DNA from: Scylla paramamosain
Taxonomy: Eukaryota; Arthropoda; Malacostraca; Decapoda; Portunidae
Direction: 5' to 3'
Length of the DNA stretch: 64,000 nt
NCBI RefSeq assembly: GCF_035594125.1
Contig: NC_087197.1
Location: forward strand, 6,730,352 to 6,794,351
Below are positions 51,590 through 61,327 of this stretch, piece by piece (position 1 is the first letter of the stretch; each line of letters begins with the position of its first letter). Below the pieces are notes generated by a model, which was given only the letters and a program-made list of their open reading frames with translations, was not told the origin of the DNA and did not search any database. A program made the position numbers and the translations under genes.

Positions 51590-52990
51590 AAAATTCAGCT
51601 GAATTTCCATTCTAGTCTGTTTATTGTCTTCTAGGTCCCTCACACCAGAAGAGTGACAGTGGAGAAGACAGCGAGGAAGATGACTATTCGTCCATTGGTA
51701 TGTTGACATGTTATAGCAAGAAAAAAAAAATGCTTCACAGAGCATTATTACGAAGGGTAACTTAACCCCTACTCCTTTTGTTCTCTTCTAGTACACTCAT
51801 GCTAGTATTGCTTAATTTCTAAATGATTATTTTCTCTTCTAGGACCCTCAGGGCACGGGAGGACTGGGGTCATACCCAAAGGAAAAAAGACAACAATTTG
51901 TAGATCTGCTAAACCCCAACCAGGTACTTGCATAAAATGCATCTTAATTTATGGAAATGTGACGAATATCTACTTATATTAAGCAATCATATTTAAGTTC
52001 TGCTGAATCTCTAGTCTATTTATGGTCTAGGTCCCTCACACTAGAAGAGGGACAGTAGAGAAGACAGTGAGGAAGATGACTTTTCGTCTATTGGTATGCT
52101 GACATGTTATGGCAAGCAAAAAAAAAAAAAAAAAAAAAGAGAAAATGCTTCACTGAGCATTATTACGAAAGATAACTACTACTACTTTTGTTCTTCTAGT
52201 CTTCTAGTACACTCATGCCAGTATTGTTTAATTTCTACAATAATTATTTTCTCTTCTAGAACCCTCATGGCACAGGACTGGGGTCATACCCAAAGGAAAA
52301 AAGACAATTAGTAGATCTACTAAAGCCCAACCAGGTACTTGCATCAAATGCCTCTTCATTTATGGAAATGTGATGAATATTTATTCACATTAAGCAATCA
52401 TTGCTAAGTTCAGCTGAATTTCTATTTTGTTTATTGTCTTTTAGGTCCCTAACACCAGAAGAGTGAGAGTGGAGAAGACAGCAAGGAAGATGACTATTCG
52501 TCCATTGGTATGTTGACATGTTATAGCAAGAAAAAAAAAAGAGAGAAATGCTTCACAGCGCATTATTACGAAGGGGAACTTAACCCCTACTCCTTTTGTT
52601 CTCTTCTAGTACACTCATGCCAGTAATGCTTATTTTCTACTATGATTATTTTCTCTTCTAGGACTATCAGAGCACGGGAGGAAAAAAAGACAACAATTAG
52701 TAGATTTGCTGAACTTGCATCAAATGCCTCTTCATTTATGGAAATGTGATGAATATTTATTCATATTAAGCAATCATTGTTAAGTTCTGCTGAATTTTTA
52801 GTCTGTTTATTGTCTTCTAGGTTCCTCACACCAGAAGAGTGACAGTGGAGGAGACAGCAAGGAAGATGACTATTCATTCATTGGTATGCTGACTTGCTAT
52901 AGCAAGGAAAAAAAAAAGAAAGAAAATGCTTCACAGAGTATTATTACCAAGGGTAACTTAATCCCTACAATCTATTAATCACTGGTGGGT
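51590..52990 (+). repeat. Four-fold tandem exon cassette, period about 375-415 bp
   Basis: Each unit contains exon A with a pyrimidine-rich acceptor ending CTTCTAG and a donor GTATG. A exons lie at 51635-51697, 52031-52093, 52445-52507 and 52821-52883; each is 63 bases. Units 1 and 2 also have exon B (51843-51923, 81 bases; 52260-52334, 75 bases) with acceptor TTCTCTTCTAG and donor GTACTT. In unit 3 exon B has lost its donor by deletion, and unit 4 lacks it. All intact exons are multiples of three, phase 1 at both ends and free of stops in that phase, so they can be chained in any number. Exon A encodes an acidic Ser/Asp/Glu peptide (SDSGEDSEEDDYSS); exon B a basic one (GVIPKGKKT). A short A tract lies in each intron. 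Confidence 0.82.
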
Positions 52991-53142
52991 TGATATGCTA
53001 TGGTAGAAGAATTAGCCCAACCCTGTATAATACTTCAGTTGTTATATGGCTAATAATGTGTTTGACATTTCAGGTAAGGAGATGGACATGTTGGTCACAA
53101 CCTACAGTAACTGAGGAGGAAATCGACCACATCTGAAGAGTA

Positions 53143-53367
53143 ATGAAACCTCAGTCTTTGAATGAACAGCTGGAGACGCATCTGTTCTCTGAGGAACAGA
53201 AGAAATTCAAGGAAGCTTTTCAGTTTTTAACATTGTTCCAACAATCAAAGACGTCAGAGCACATTTTGGCAATAAGAGAGAGTCTTGAATCTGCAACCAA
53301 AGAAATAAATGACCGAGAAGAAAGGTGTGTTGAACTGGCCACGGCTTACTGGTCAGCTATCAAATGA
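53143..53367 (+). pseudogene. Exon-like coding block downstream of the cassette array
   Basis: The frame MKPQSLNEQLETHLFSEEQK and the following helical text (FKEAFQFLTLFQQSKTSEH, SLESATKEINDREER) has low sequence complexity but looks like real protein. The same frame is open upstream as VTEEEIDHI up to a TGA at about 53134-53136, and it ends at another TGA at 53365. Both stops are one transition from CGA (Arg), and a donor-like CAG/GTAAAA follows the second. I read this as a decayed internal exon of the gene that starts with the cassette array. Function of this part unknown. Confidence 0.5.
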
Positions 53368-53559
53368 GAACAGGTAAAACTGCTGGGAACTACAGTCCAG
53401 GCCAGCAAAGGTAACTCCAGGAAAAGATGGGCGTCTAGGCTTCCTCTGTAAGTTTGATCGAGTGATATCAGTCCTTAAGAAAGGAACTGATAATACGTCG
53501 GTCTTTAAATTTCTATCTTTATTTACTAATTATGTCTGTTTTCCTTTCTTTATAGGATC

Positions 53560-54359
53560 CACAGTCCAATTCAAGGATGCACTGGGAAGGCTCTGAACAT
53601 GAAATGGCACTTGGCTCAGTGCCACAAATACCTGACATATAATGAACGAGAGAAAGCAATTGCGCTGATGGATAAAATGATAAGTATGAAAAAGGTGTCA
53701 TCTGGCCTCAAAACTGGCAAAAGAGAGAAATGCAGAAAAAAATTACTCACATGTGCCCAGTACGTAGCAAGATGTTTCGATGGCTCGACGTACACTTACA
53801 AAAGAGTCACAGTCTCAAATAAGATTCAGACAGGTACAAAAGTTTCATGACTGAGTGTACACCTATTTACGAAGAAAGAGGCAAGACATTAATGACAGAG
53901 TCGGGAAACACTACCATCACCTATGAAGATAACATGAAACGATTTGGTACACAATTCGAGGAGTACCTTGAATTATACACCCCATTGCAAGCATCTACAA
54001 AAGAAAAAGAAGTTAGGATAGTAAGAGATGTCCTTTTGTTTAGCCTTGGAGACACGCCAGTGTTTGCCCTTGATGGCACGATGATTTGCAAGCTTTTGCA
54101 AGATTCATCAAGGCTGGAACCCCCTGGATATTTCATACAAAAGCAAAACATTCTCTCATTCTCATATCTTAGAAAGATTTTTAAAGCTTGTCAGAAGGCC
54201 ATTGTCTTTATGCATGAATACCAGGGGATATTTGCTATCAGCGATGCCAAAAGTGACAAGGTTCTTAAGATTCTCAAGATTCTCAAGTCATTATCTGGTA
54301 AGTGCTTTTTCCAGCTATTTTTTTCTTATTATCCACAATGCTGCTTAGCCAATATGTAA
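53560..54359 (+). pseudogene. Exon-like coding blocks N-terminal to the recombinase domain
   Basis: After an acceptor-like TTTCTTTATAG (about 53555) the frame reads CTGKALNMKWHLAQCHKYL, a C...H...C-H arrangement that could be a degenerate zinc finger, then KAIALMDKMISMKK and a Lys-rich tail to 53850. A second frame from 53847 contains ITYEDNMKRFGTQFEEYLEL, EVRIVRDVLLFSLGD, SYLRKIFKACQKAI and ILKILKSLS. It ends at a canonical donor (CTG/GTAAGT, 54297-54303). The helical text resembles the N-terminal core-binding (SAM-like) region that precedes tyrosine-recombinase catalytic domains. Splice joining between the blocks cannot be settled by eye. Confidence 0.5.
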
Positions 54360-54441
54360 TGCTCAATAACTATTTTCTTTTTCAGTTTAATGCCAGAAAC
54401 AAGAAAATTGTGAGAGATTTGAAACTCAGAGGAAAAAGGAA

Positions 54442-55180
54442 ATGAGCATCATATTGCTCACAGAGATTCAAGACATCTTTGAATCAAATCACGTGAAGAC
54501 AACTATTAGGAATGCAGTAGATGTCACAGAAGCAGAAGAACCACCCCAAGTTGCTGTAAAAGATTTCACTTCCTTGAGGGATGTGTTAATTACCATAATG
54601 GCCATCGCCTCAATTAGAAGACTGATGGAATTTGCAGAGTTCAGGCTGTCTGAATTTGTAGAAAGAGAAACAAAAATTAGTAAGGGAGATAAAGAAATGC
54701 TGCATAGTTCCATACGGATATCTCACCACAGGACGGCAGCTCAAGGTCCATCCTTGATTTTTCTAAGTGAGACCGAGGAGAAGGCCCTACATGCCTACTT
54801 AAAATATTACAGACCAATGACTGCAACGTGCTGTGACCCAGATTGCCTGATGTTTCCCAATAGATGGTCTAGGATACAACAAAGCTGCTGCACACAAATG
54901 AGTTTCTCGTCACTGTCAAAAGCCATCTCAAGAACTGCAAAAAACAGCAATATGCCTTATACAGTAACATCAAGAATACTAATGCGGAGCCAAATAACAG
55001 CGCTTTAGGAAAAAAAATCAAGATCCTGCTTGGTGGACTAAGGTGGCAGAACAATGCTGCCATTCACTAGAAACTGCCAGGCGGTACTATGAATTTACCT
55101 CTAAGGTGGGTCCAGGAAGAGAGGTAGTTAAGACACTCCGGACTATGAGAAAGAGGACCCGAGGGTTATCCTCTTCTTTG
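54442..55180 (+). pseudogene. Tyrosine-recombinase (Crypton-like) catalytic domain
   Basis: The frame from 54442 holds FTSLRDVLITIMAIASIRRL with the RRLMEFAEFRL block, where an Arg followed by Glu fits the first catalytic Arg box. The strand block SHHRTAAQGPSLIFL follows (the Lys/His position), then DPDCLMFPN and SRTAKNSNMPYTVTSRILMR (second Arg box). The frame breaks near 55010, next to an A8 run, and continues one frame over as DPAWWTKVAEQCCHSLETA and RRYYEF, with the late His and the nucleophile Tyr, to 55180. The order R, H/K, R, H, Y matches tyrosine recombinases, and 'HS...TA..YYE' is typical of animal Crypton-related proteins. Function would be DNA strand exchange. A visible frame break and upstream stops suggest decay; an acidic tail (DSPDDDDGEDS) follows. 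Confidence 0.65.
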
Positions 55181-55449
55181 CCGGAAGTACCTCTATCGCA
55201 AGAATCAGGGGTGGACTCCCCTGATGATGATGATGGCGAAGATAGTGGAAACTCCGCCACAGCAGGAAGTTTGATATTACAGCTAAAACCACTATCACAA
55301 CTTATGTTGCTGCTTAAGATCTGGACTTTGTATATTACTTCTGTTGCTGCTTAAGATTTGGACTTTGTGTATTCCTTCTTATCACATTATAATGGCAATC
55401 TATTACAGCTCTTCACCGTGTCCCTCGACGATGGAGAAAGACCCTAACC

Positions 55450-56015
55450 ATTGAAGGCCAGACAAATGAGAACAATAATTAGAGATAAGAGGTAAAGCTG
55501 GAGTGTGGTAACAAGTGGAGTACCACACAGATCTGTATTAGCACCATTACATTTCAGATTTACATAAATTATATGCAAAAAAGGATCAAATAGTTGCATT
55601 AATGCAAAGTTGTTAATAGCTATAAAGAGCCAGGAGGATTGTAAGGAGCTACAGAGAGATTTTGATAAAATCTATGCTTGGAGATTAAAATGGACACTTG
55701 AATTTAATCCCAAGAAATGTCATGTGTTGGAAATTGGAAAAAGTACAAGAAGACCTACATGGAACTATAAAATGGGTGAAGATATGATAATGAAAAGTAA
55801 TGAAGAATAGGATTTGGGGGTAATTATTCAGGGCACAGAGAAACATATCAATGAGATATCTGGTTCCACATACAGGATGTGAAGTAACAATAGAGTGACT
55901 TTCATCTACATGGACATGGATATGATGAAAAAAATTATTACAACTATGACGTCCCAGGTTGGAGTACACTGCAGTCATGTGGCCTCCACATAGGTAGAAA
56001 ATTGGAAAGAATATA
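55450..56015 (+). pseudogene. CR1-like RT remnant, left half
   Basis: The plus strand reads GRQMRTIIRDKR, SGVPHRSVLAPL (from SGVPQGSVL), a decayed palm, then ELQRDFDKIYAWRLKWTLEF, NPKKCHVLEIGKSTRRPTWN, DLGVIIQGTEKHINEISGST and KKIITTM. The frame has stops (for example after SNEE at 55808). It breaks off at 56015 in the text GRKLERI. The continuation (RTATKIVPEL) lies at 62415, so the two halves were split by an insertion. Confidence 0.8.
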
Positions 56016-56407
56016 GGCATCGTATTAACAAAGAGTCTCAGAGTTGGTCTCAACCTTCTACTTAGACTTGTGCTTATTTCTTAAGTGGTCTCAAATTTAT
56101 GCTAAGCCGAACTCTGAAGTCCCAGTATGAAATGGTGACAGAACAAAACAATAAAATTTTATATTTCTCAATTTCGAGTTTAGTGCAATATTTACATTTT
56201 TGGATTAAATAGCAAAAAATGATAATTTATCATCAATTTTATAAGGATATGAGTGCATAAATTAGTGTTTTTTAATAAATTAGACCCCATTCAAGGAGCA
56301 TGTATTTTGTCTTTGTTTACATCCTTGAGCCAGCATTGTCCCATCACTCCCCCTCAGCAGCACCTCCTTTCCTGGCCTTTTTCTTTAGTATGGAGATGAT
56401 GACACCT

Positions 56408-56889
56408 TGTAGCGGGACACAAGTCACCGCTCCTAGCACTCCGTTTTCTGTTATATTTTCACCCTTCCGTTTTCACTCTCTCTACTGCACAGGCTTTTGT
56501 CTTTCATATCTTTTTCATCACTTTATACATTTCTCTTGTCACATTCTGTGCACGCTCTTTGACACATGTGTTACACATCTTCTCAACACATCTTATTACT
56601 CCTTTCTTCACACAGACATACACACACACACATACACTCTCTTTTTCTATAATTTTGTGTGTGTCGTTTGTTGTGTTAAGTAATTGTTGTATATATTGTT
56701 AATGTTTCTGCTGAATAAACAAAGAATACCAAGGCTAAGTTTCCTTTGCCAAAGCTACACAGTTATGACACTGGAAATTGTTACCCTTCAAGGACTAAAC
56801 ACTGCTATGACCAAGAGTCATAGTTGGGAGCCTAAACTTCTCGCTTGAGCAACTTCCGGGCGGCCAAGTAGCACCTCACCTTCGCTACA
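56408..56889 (+). repeat. 5' LTR of the Gypsy element
   Basis: 482 bases, TG...CA. It contains an AATAAA polyadenylation signal near 56714 and a run of CA/CT-rich text. In the full-length RNA model the U3 promoter would lie in the first part; no clear TATA box is seen. Confidence 0.96.
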
Positions 56890-56906
56890 ATTGGTGACCC
56901 CGTTGT
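56890..56906 (+). promoter_or_regulatory. Primer-binding-site-like sequence
   Basis: ATTGGTGACCCCGTTG directly follows the 5' LTR. TGGTGACCCC-type sites occur in many Gypsy elements; I cannot name the matching tRNA with confidence. The GC-rich leader that follows (to 57458) shows only incidental open frames. Confidence 0.6.
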
Positions 56907-57458
56907 TCCGGAGTGAGCAGCCAAGTCCACCCTGCTGCTATCCTCCAACCACCTGGCCAAGGCGACGCGGTCGGCTACGGGCGGATCTTCCGGCAGCTGC
57001 TCCTTCGCCGGTGTCGCCGCCTCCAGCAGCAGACCCCGGCCGCCACCCCGCCGGCCGCCGCCCCCAGCCGCCCGTATGCCGTCCCCCGCCGCCCGGCCGC
57101 CCTCACGGCGCCCCACCCCACGGCACTCTCCAGCTGGCCCTCGCCACTGGCCAGCAGTCTCTCCCAGTCGCGGACGCTCCTCCACGTAACTTCTGCCGGC
57201 CCCTCCAGTTTCCTGCTGTTACCTGGAGCCCTCCCACTGGCCTCGTCATCCGTGGATTACTTGCAGTGCGGTGCCAAGGATAACGTACAGTTCGTTCAGT
57301 GGTGAGTGAAGTGACATTGCCCCAATTCGGCATCTCTCACCGCTGTGGCACCCGGTCACACCGGCGCCTCACGCCTTCACTCCTCACCGCTGTGGCTCCC
57401 GGACTTTCCGGCGCCTGTACTGTACTTTACACAGTCACGTGGTGGTCCACTCAGCACA

Positions 57459-58262
57459 ATGCCTGATGACGTCGACTCCGTAGCCTTCAGTGCTCCTCCG
57501 TTCATCAGCCAGGACCCTTCCACGTGGTTCTCCATCCTGGAATGTAACTTCAAGGCTTCCAAGATAACAGTAAGTCTCACCAAGTTCGTGAAGGCCTCTA
57601 CAGTACTACCAGCTGACGTTCTTTCACAAGTTGCTGATGTCGTCAGTGCTGCCAGCACTTCTGCTTCGCCCTATGAAGACCTCAAAGCTGCTGTTCTGCA
57701 ACGCCTACAATCTACAGTGTCGAGGCGCCTCCAGGAGCTTCTGTCACAAGAAGAACTTGGTGGTGAAAAGCCCACAGACCTTCTTCGCCGCATGAAGAAG
57801 CTGCTTGGCGACAAGTACACCTCCTTCGACAAGGAACTCTTCTTACAGCTGTTCTACCAACGCCTGCCTCCTGACACTCAACGCTGCCTCTTCACTGTCA
57901 AGAACAAGCTCTCAGTAGACGAGCTTGCCACTCTCGCCGATGAATTCATGGCTACCCTTCCACAAGGTCAACCAGCTGCAGTAGCCTCCATCTCAGCAGA
58001 AGACAGTACCAAGCAACTTGTTGAGCTCGTCTCACAGCTTAGACTTGAAATGAGAGATCTTTGGAGAGAGGTCAGAGAACGCTCATGCTCACGTTCGCGT
58101 TCTTACTCCAGACACCACTTCCGGCGCCGCCAGTGTTCAAAGAGTAAGACGCCGGAGACTTCTAGTTTCTGCTACTACCATGAAGAGTTCGGGAAAGACG
58201 CAAGAAATTGTAAGGCTCCCTGTACCTTCGCCAAGTCTTTAAACCCCAACAGCGAGCACTAG
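57459..58262 (+). CDS. gag: Gag of the Gypsy element
   Basis: The frame is open from 57345, but the ATG at 57459 (MPDDVDSVAFSAPPF) begins the capsid-like part and is preferred (267 codons). ISQDPSTWFSILECNFKASK is the typical N-terminal capsid text of arthropod Gypsy elements. It is followed by helical text (TDLLRRMKKLLGDK, LFLQLFYQRLPPDTQRCLF) and a Ser/Arg-rich basic segment (RSCSRSRSYSRHHFRRR). The C-terminus has a zinc-knuckle-like CYYHEEFGKDARNCKAPC. The protein would package element RNA into particles. The slippery heptamer TTTAAAC at 58238-58244 lies in the gag phase, 6 codons before the stop. Confidence 0.9.
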   Translation: MPDDVDSVAFSAPPFISQDPSTWFSILECNFKASKITVSLTKFVKASTVLPADVLSQVADVVSAASTSASPYEDLKAAVLQRLQSTVSRRLQELLSQEELGGEKPTDLLRRMKKLLGDKYTSFDKELFLQLFYQRLPPDTQRCLFTVKNKLSVDELATLADEFMATLPQGQPAAVASISAEDSTKQLVELVSQLRLEMRDLWREVRERSCSRSRSYSRHHFRRRQCSKSKTPETSSFCYYHEEFGKDARNCKAPCTFAKSLNPNSEH

Positions 58263-58639
58263 CGGCGCATAGTGTTCGCGACACCTCGTATGCGCTACTG
58301 AAGTTGTATGACCCTCTCTCCCGGACCAAGTTCCTCATCGACTCTGGTACAGACGTCAGTATCCTCCCTGCCCCTGGTGTACACCGGACGTTGCCTCCCC
58401 TCCTTCACCTTCACGCCACCAATGGTACGGAGATTCCTGTGTACACGCGACACACCTTGCAACTTCATCTGAACCTCCGCCGTACCTTCGAGTGGACGTT
58501 CTACGTAGCAGCTGTCACGCAACCAATTCTAGGTGCTGACTTCCTCCGACACTTCGGTCTCCTAGTGGACATCAAGGGTCGGAAGCTGCTCGATCCTCTC
58601 ACCTCAAGTCACAACAAAGGGACAGGTCATTCATGGTGA
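58214..58639 (+). CDS. Aspartic protease of the Gypsy element (-1 frame)
   Basis: The frame is open from 58214 and overlaps the end of gag by 49 bases. It carries the catalytic block FLIDSGTDVSILPAP (DSG) and the flap-like HATNGTEIPVYTR. The C-terminal block PILGADFLRHFGLLVDIKG is also present. It matures the Gag-Pol polyprotein. It has no strong start codon of its own (first ATG 58304, just before the active site), which supports synthesis by frameshifting. It ends at a TGA at 58637-58639, whereas the RT continues in the next frame. Confidence 0.88.
   Translation, partial: GSLYLRQVFKPQQRALAAHSVRDTSYALLKLYDPLSRTKFLIDSGTDVSILPAPGVHRTLPPLLHLHATNGTEIPVYTRHTLQLHLNLRRTFEWTFYVAAVTQPILGADFLRHFGLLVDIKGRKLLDPLTSSHNKGTGHSW
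58238..58244 (+). promoter_or_regulatory. Putative -1 ribosomal frameshift site (TTTAAAC)
   Basis: The heptamer sits as T-TTA-AAC in gag phase, the canonical X-XXY-YYZ arrangement. The -1 frame is open from 58214 through the gag stop and into the protease. A slip here would fuse gag to protease. A downstream stem or pseudoknot has not been worked out. Confidence 0.7.
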
Positions 58640-58709
58640 TAGCACACAGATCTCCCTCGTCAAGGCAGACCACCAGTTCTCCTCCCTGCTGAAGTCCTTC
58701 CCTACGCTG

Positions 58710-61316
58710 ATGCAGCCGTACTCAGCCAGCAAGCCGGTCACACACCACGTCTCGCACCACATCGAGACCAAGGGACCTCCTACCCACGCCAAGGCCCGCT
58801 GCCTAGCTCCAGAGCGCGCCAGACAAGCCAAGGCAGAGTTTGAGTCCCTCATTCAGCAAGGCATCATACGGCCCAGCTCCAGCAACTGGTCTTCCGCTCT
58901 CCACATCGTGCCTAAGAAAAATGGCGAACTACGACTATGTGGAGACTACCGCGCTCTCAACTCGCGCACCGTCGAGGACAGGTACCCAGTGCCTAACATC
59001 CAGGAGTTCTCTTCTCAGCTCTCCAGATGCACCTACTTCTCGAGGATCGACCTTGTGAAAGCTTTTCACCACATCCCCGTCCATCCAGCGGACATTCCGA
59101 AGACTGCTCTCATCACACCCTTCGGATTGTTCGAGTACGTCAGGATGCCCTTTGGTTTGAGGAATGCCGCTCAAACCTTCCAACGCTTCATTGACGAAGT
59201 CCTTCGAGGTCTCCCCTTCTGCTTCGCGTACATCGACGACCTCCTCATCGCCAGTCCTGATGTAGAGACGCACCAACAGCACCTCCAGCAAGTACTCACC
59301 CGTTTGCAAGACTACGGGGTGCAAGTCAACGTCGACAAGTCTGTGTTTGGGGTCCCCTCCATCACCTTCCTTGGCCACACTGTCTCCTTGGAAGGCATCA
59401 CTCCACTGCAAGAAAAGTGCGAGTCCATCCAGAACTTCCCCAAGCCTACAACACAGCGCCAACTCAAGCAATTCCTGGGGATGCTGAACTACTACAACCG
59501 CTTCATCCCCAGCTGCTCACTACTTCTTCAGTCCCTCTACGCGATGATCAAGCCTTGCAAGAGAGGGCAGTCCATCTCCTTAGTCTGGACTCCAGCCACT
59601 GAGGAAGCTTTCACAGCAGCAAAACAAGCTCTCAGCTCCGTCTCACCTCTCAGCTTCCCTGCCCCAGATGGCATCATCTCTATCGCCACAGACGCTTCTG
59701 ACATCGACATCGGAGCATTTCTACAGCAGTATGTCGACGGAGGTTGGAAACCGCTCTCTTTCTTCTCAAAGAAATTTAACAAGGCGGAATCCAAGTACAG
59801 TACTTACGACAGGGAACTTCTCGCTGTCTACAAGGCCATCAAGCGTTTCCGGTACTTCGTGGAAGGTCGCAACTTCCATGTATACACCGACCACAAGCCA
59901 CTCACTTCGAAGTCCCTGCACATCAAGACCTCCTGTTCACCGCGACAACTGCGTCACATCGACTTCATCTCGCACTTCACCACGGATTTGCGATACGTCA
60001 AAGGTGAACACAACGCCCCAGCTGATGCTCTCTCGCGCAACATCTCTGCTGTGTCATCTTCTCCCATCGACTACACTGCCATCGCTGCTGACCAGGCCAA
60101 CGATGAAGAGCTGCGGCAACTCCAAGACAACCCCGCACTACAGATGAAGAAGATACAACTCCCAGGAACCACAGTGCACGTTTACGCTGACACTTCCACC
60201 GATTCCTGTCGGCCCTACCTGCCGAAGACCCACCGGTATCGTGTTTTTCGTCAGCTGCACGACCTCTCCCACCCTGGCATCCGAGCATCTCAGCAGATGA
60301 TGACCTCATGCTTCATCTGGTCTGGCATCAACAAAGACGTCAGGCTGTGGACCCGCACATGTGTCAAGTGCCAAGCCTCCAAGGTGTGGCGACACACACG
60401 CTCTCCTGCGGCCGCCTTCACTCCAGTCTCTTCACGGTTCGACCACGTGCATGTCGACCTCGTTGGACCACTACCCTACTCTGACGGTTACCGGTACCTT
60501 CTCACCTGCGTCGACCGCTTCACACGCTGGCCAGAAGCTGCACCTTTGGCTGACATCACAACGGACTCCGTCGCACGTGCCTTCATCACTACTTGGATCT
60601 CCAGGTTCGGTGTCCCTCTCAGCCTCACTTCTGACCGTGGCAGCCAGTTCGAGTCCAGTATGTGGCACAAGGTGATGTCACTACTAGGCATACAACGCTT
60701 CAGGACAGCCAGTTACCACCTGCAGGCAAACAGCACCGTTGAGAGATTCCACCGTCAGCTGAAGTCTTCCTTAGCTGCCTCTGCCACACGTGCAGACTGG
60801 TCCCAGGCACTTCCTCTCGTCCTCCTTGGCATACGGACATCACTAAAGGAAGACCTACACCACTCCTCCGCCGAGCTCGTTTATGGTACCAAGCTCAGGT
60901 TACCTGGCGAACTCCTAACTCCTGCACCTCGCTATACTCCTTGCAGCATTCAGGACTTTGCTGCCAACCTCTCTGACTTCATGCAGCGTCTGCAGCCTGT
61001 CCAGCCTCGCACGTCTCCCTCCAAGACTTTTGTCAGCCAGGATCTGGACACTTGCACGCACGTGTTCGTCAGGGTTGACGCTGTGAAGAAGCCCCTGCAG
61101 CAGCCCTACCAAGGCCCCTTCAAAGTCCTGAGCAGGAAGAGAAAGACGGTCACTGTGGACAAGGATGGTAAGGCTGACACCATCTCCATCGACCGAGTCA
61201 AGCCTGCCTACCTCCTTCACAGTGACCCGGCCGTCATCAACACCATCGGCCAGAACGTCGCCACCAACACCACTCGGCACCAGAAGACGGTTACGTTCCT
61301 CCTCCCTCGTCACTAG
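58710..61316 (+). CDS. pol: Reverse transcriptase - RNase H - integrase of the Gypsy element
   Basis: The frame is open from 58566, so 58710 is only the first ATG. RT (residues 1-260) contains KKNGELRLCGDYRALNSRT, RIDLVKAFHHIPVHP (first Asp), LFEYVRMPFGLRNAAQTFQR and the active site YIDDLL. RNase H (about 320-450) contains IATDASDIDIGAFL, STYDRELLAVYKAIK and VYTDHKPL. The integrase has the H-H-C-C finger (HDLSHPGIRASQQ, CVKCQASK). Its D-D-E core reads HVDLVGPLPYSDGYR, LTSDRGSQFES and STVERFHRQLKSS. A C-terminal RDHVF-like region follows. All catalytic residues are present. It is in the +1 frame relative to the protease, with an overlap window of 58566-58636; this may be a disabling single-base indel. 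Confidence 0.95.
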   Translation: MQPYSASKPVTHHVSHHIETKGPPTHAKARCLAPERARQAKAEFESLIQQGIIRPSSSNWSSALHIVPKKNGELRLCGDYRALNSRTVEDRYPVPNIQEFSSQLSRCTYFSRIDLVKAFHHIPVHPADIPKTALITPFGLFEYVRMPFGLRNAAQTFQRFIDEVLRGLPFCFAYIDDLLIASPDVETHQQHLQQVLTRLQDYGVQVNVDKSVFGVPSITFLGHTVSLEGITPLQEKCESIQNFPKPTTQRQLKQFLGMLNYYNRFIPSCSLLLQSLYAMIKPCKRGQSISLVWTPATEEAFTAAKQALSSVSPLSFPAPDGIISIATDASDIDIGAFLQQYVDGGWKPLSFFSKKFNKAESKYSTYDRELLAVYKAIKRFRYFVEGRNFHVYTDHKPLTSKSLHIKTSCSPRQLRHIDFISHFTTDLRYVKGEHNAPADALSRNISAVSSSPIDYTAIAADQANDEELRQLQDNPALQMKKIQLPGTTVHVYADTSTDSCRPYLPKTHRYRVFRQLHDLSHPGIRASQQMMTSCFIWSGINKDVRLWTRTCVKCQASKVWRHTRSPAAAFTPVSSRFDHVHVDLVGPLPYSDGYRYLLTCVDRFTRWPEAAPLADITTDSVARAFITTWISRFGVPLSLTSDRGSQFESSMWHKVMSLLGIQRFRTASYHLQANSTVERFHRQLKSSLAASATRADWSQALPLVLLGIRTSLKEDLHHSSAELVYGTKLRLPGELLTPAPRYTPCSIQDFAANLSDFMQRLQPVQPRTSPSKTFVSQDLDTCTHVFVRVDAVKKPLQQPYQGPFKVLSRKRKTVTVDKDGKADTISIDRVKPAYLLHSDPAVINTIGQNVATNTTRHQKTVTFLLPRH

Positions 61317-61325
61317 GGGGGGAAT
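61311..61325 (+). promoter_or_regulatory. Polypurine tract
   Basis: AGGGGGGGAA lies immediately upstream of the 3' LTR and directly after the integrase stop. It is the expected primer for plus-strand DNA synthesis. Confidence 0.85.
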
Positions 61326-61327
61326 AC

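Noticed and set aside
56832..57333. Pro/Ala/Arg-rich ORFs on both strands just after the Gypsy 5' LTR
   Set aside because: GC-rich leader sequence gives long chance frames; none contains a Gag motif and they precede the true gag start.
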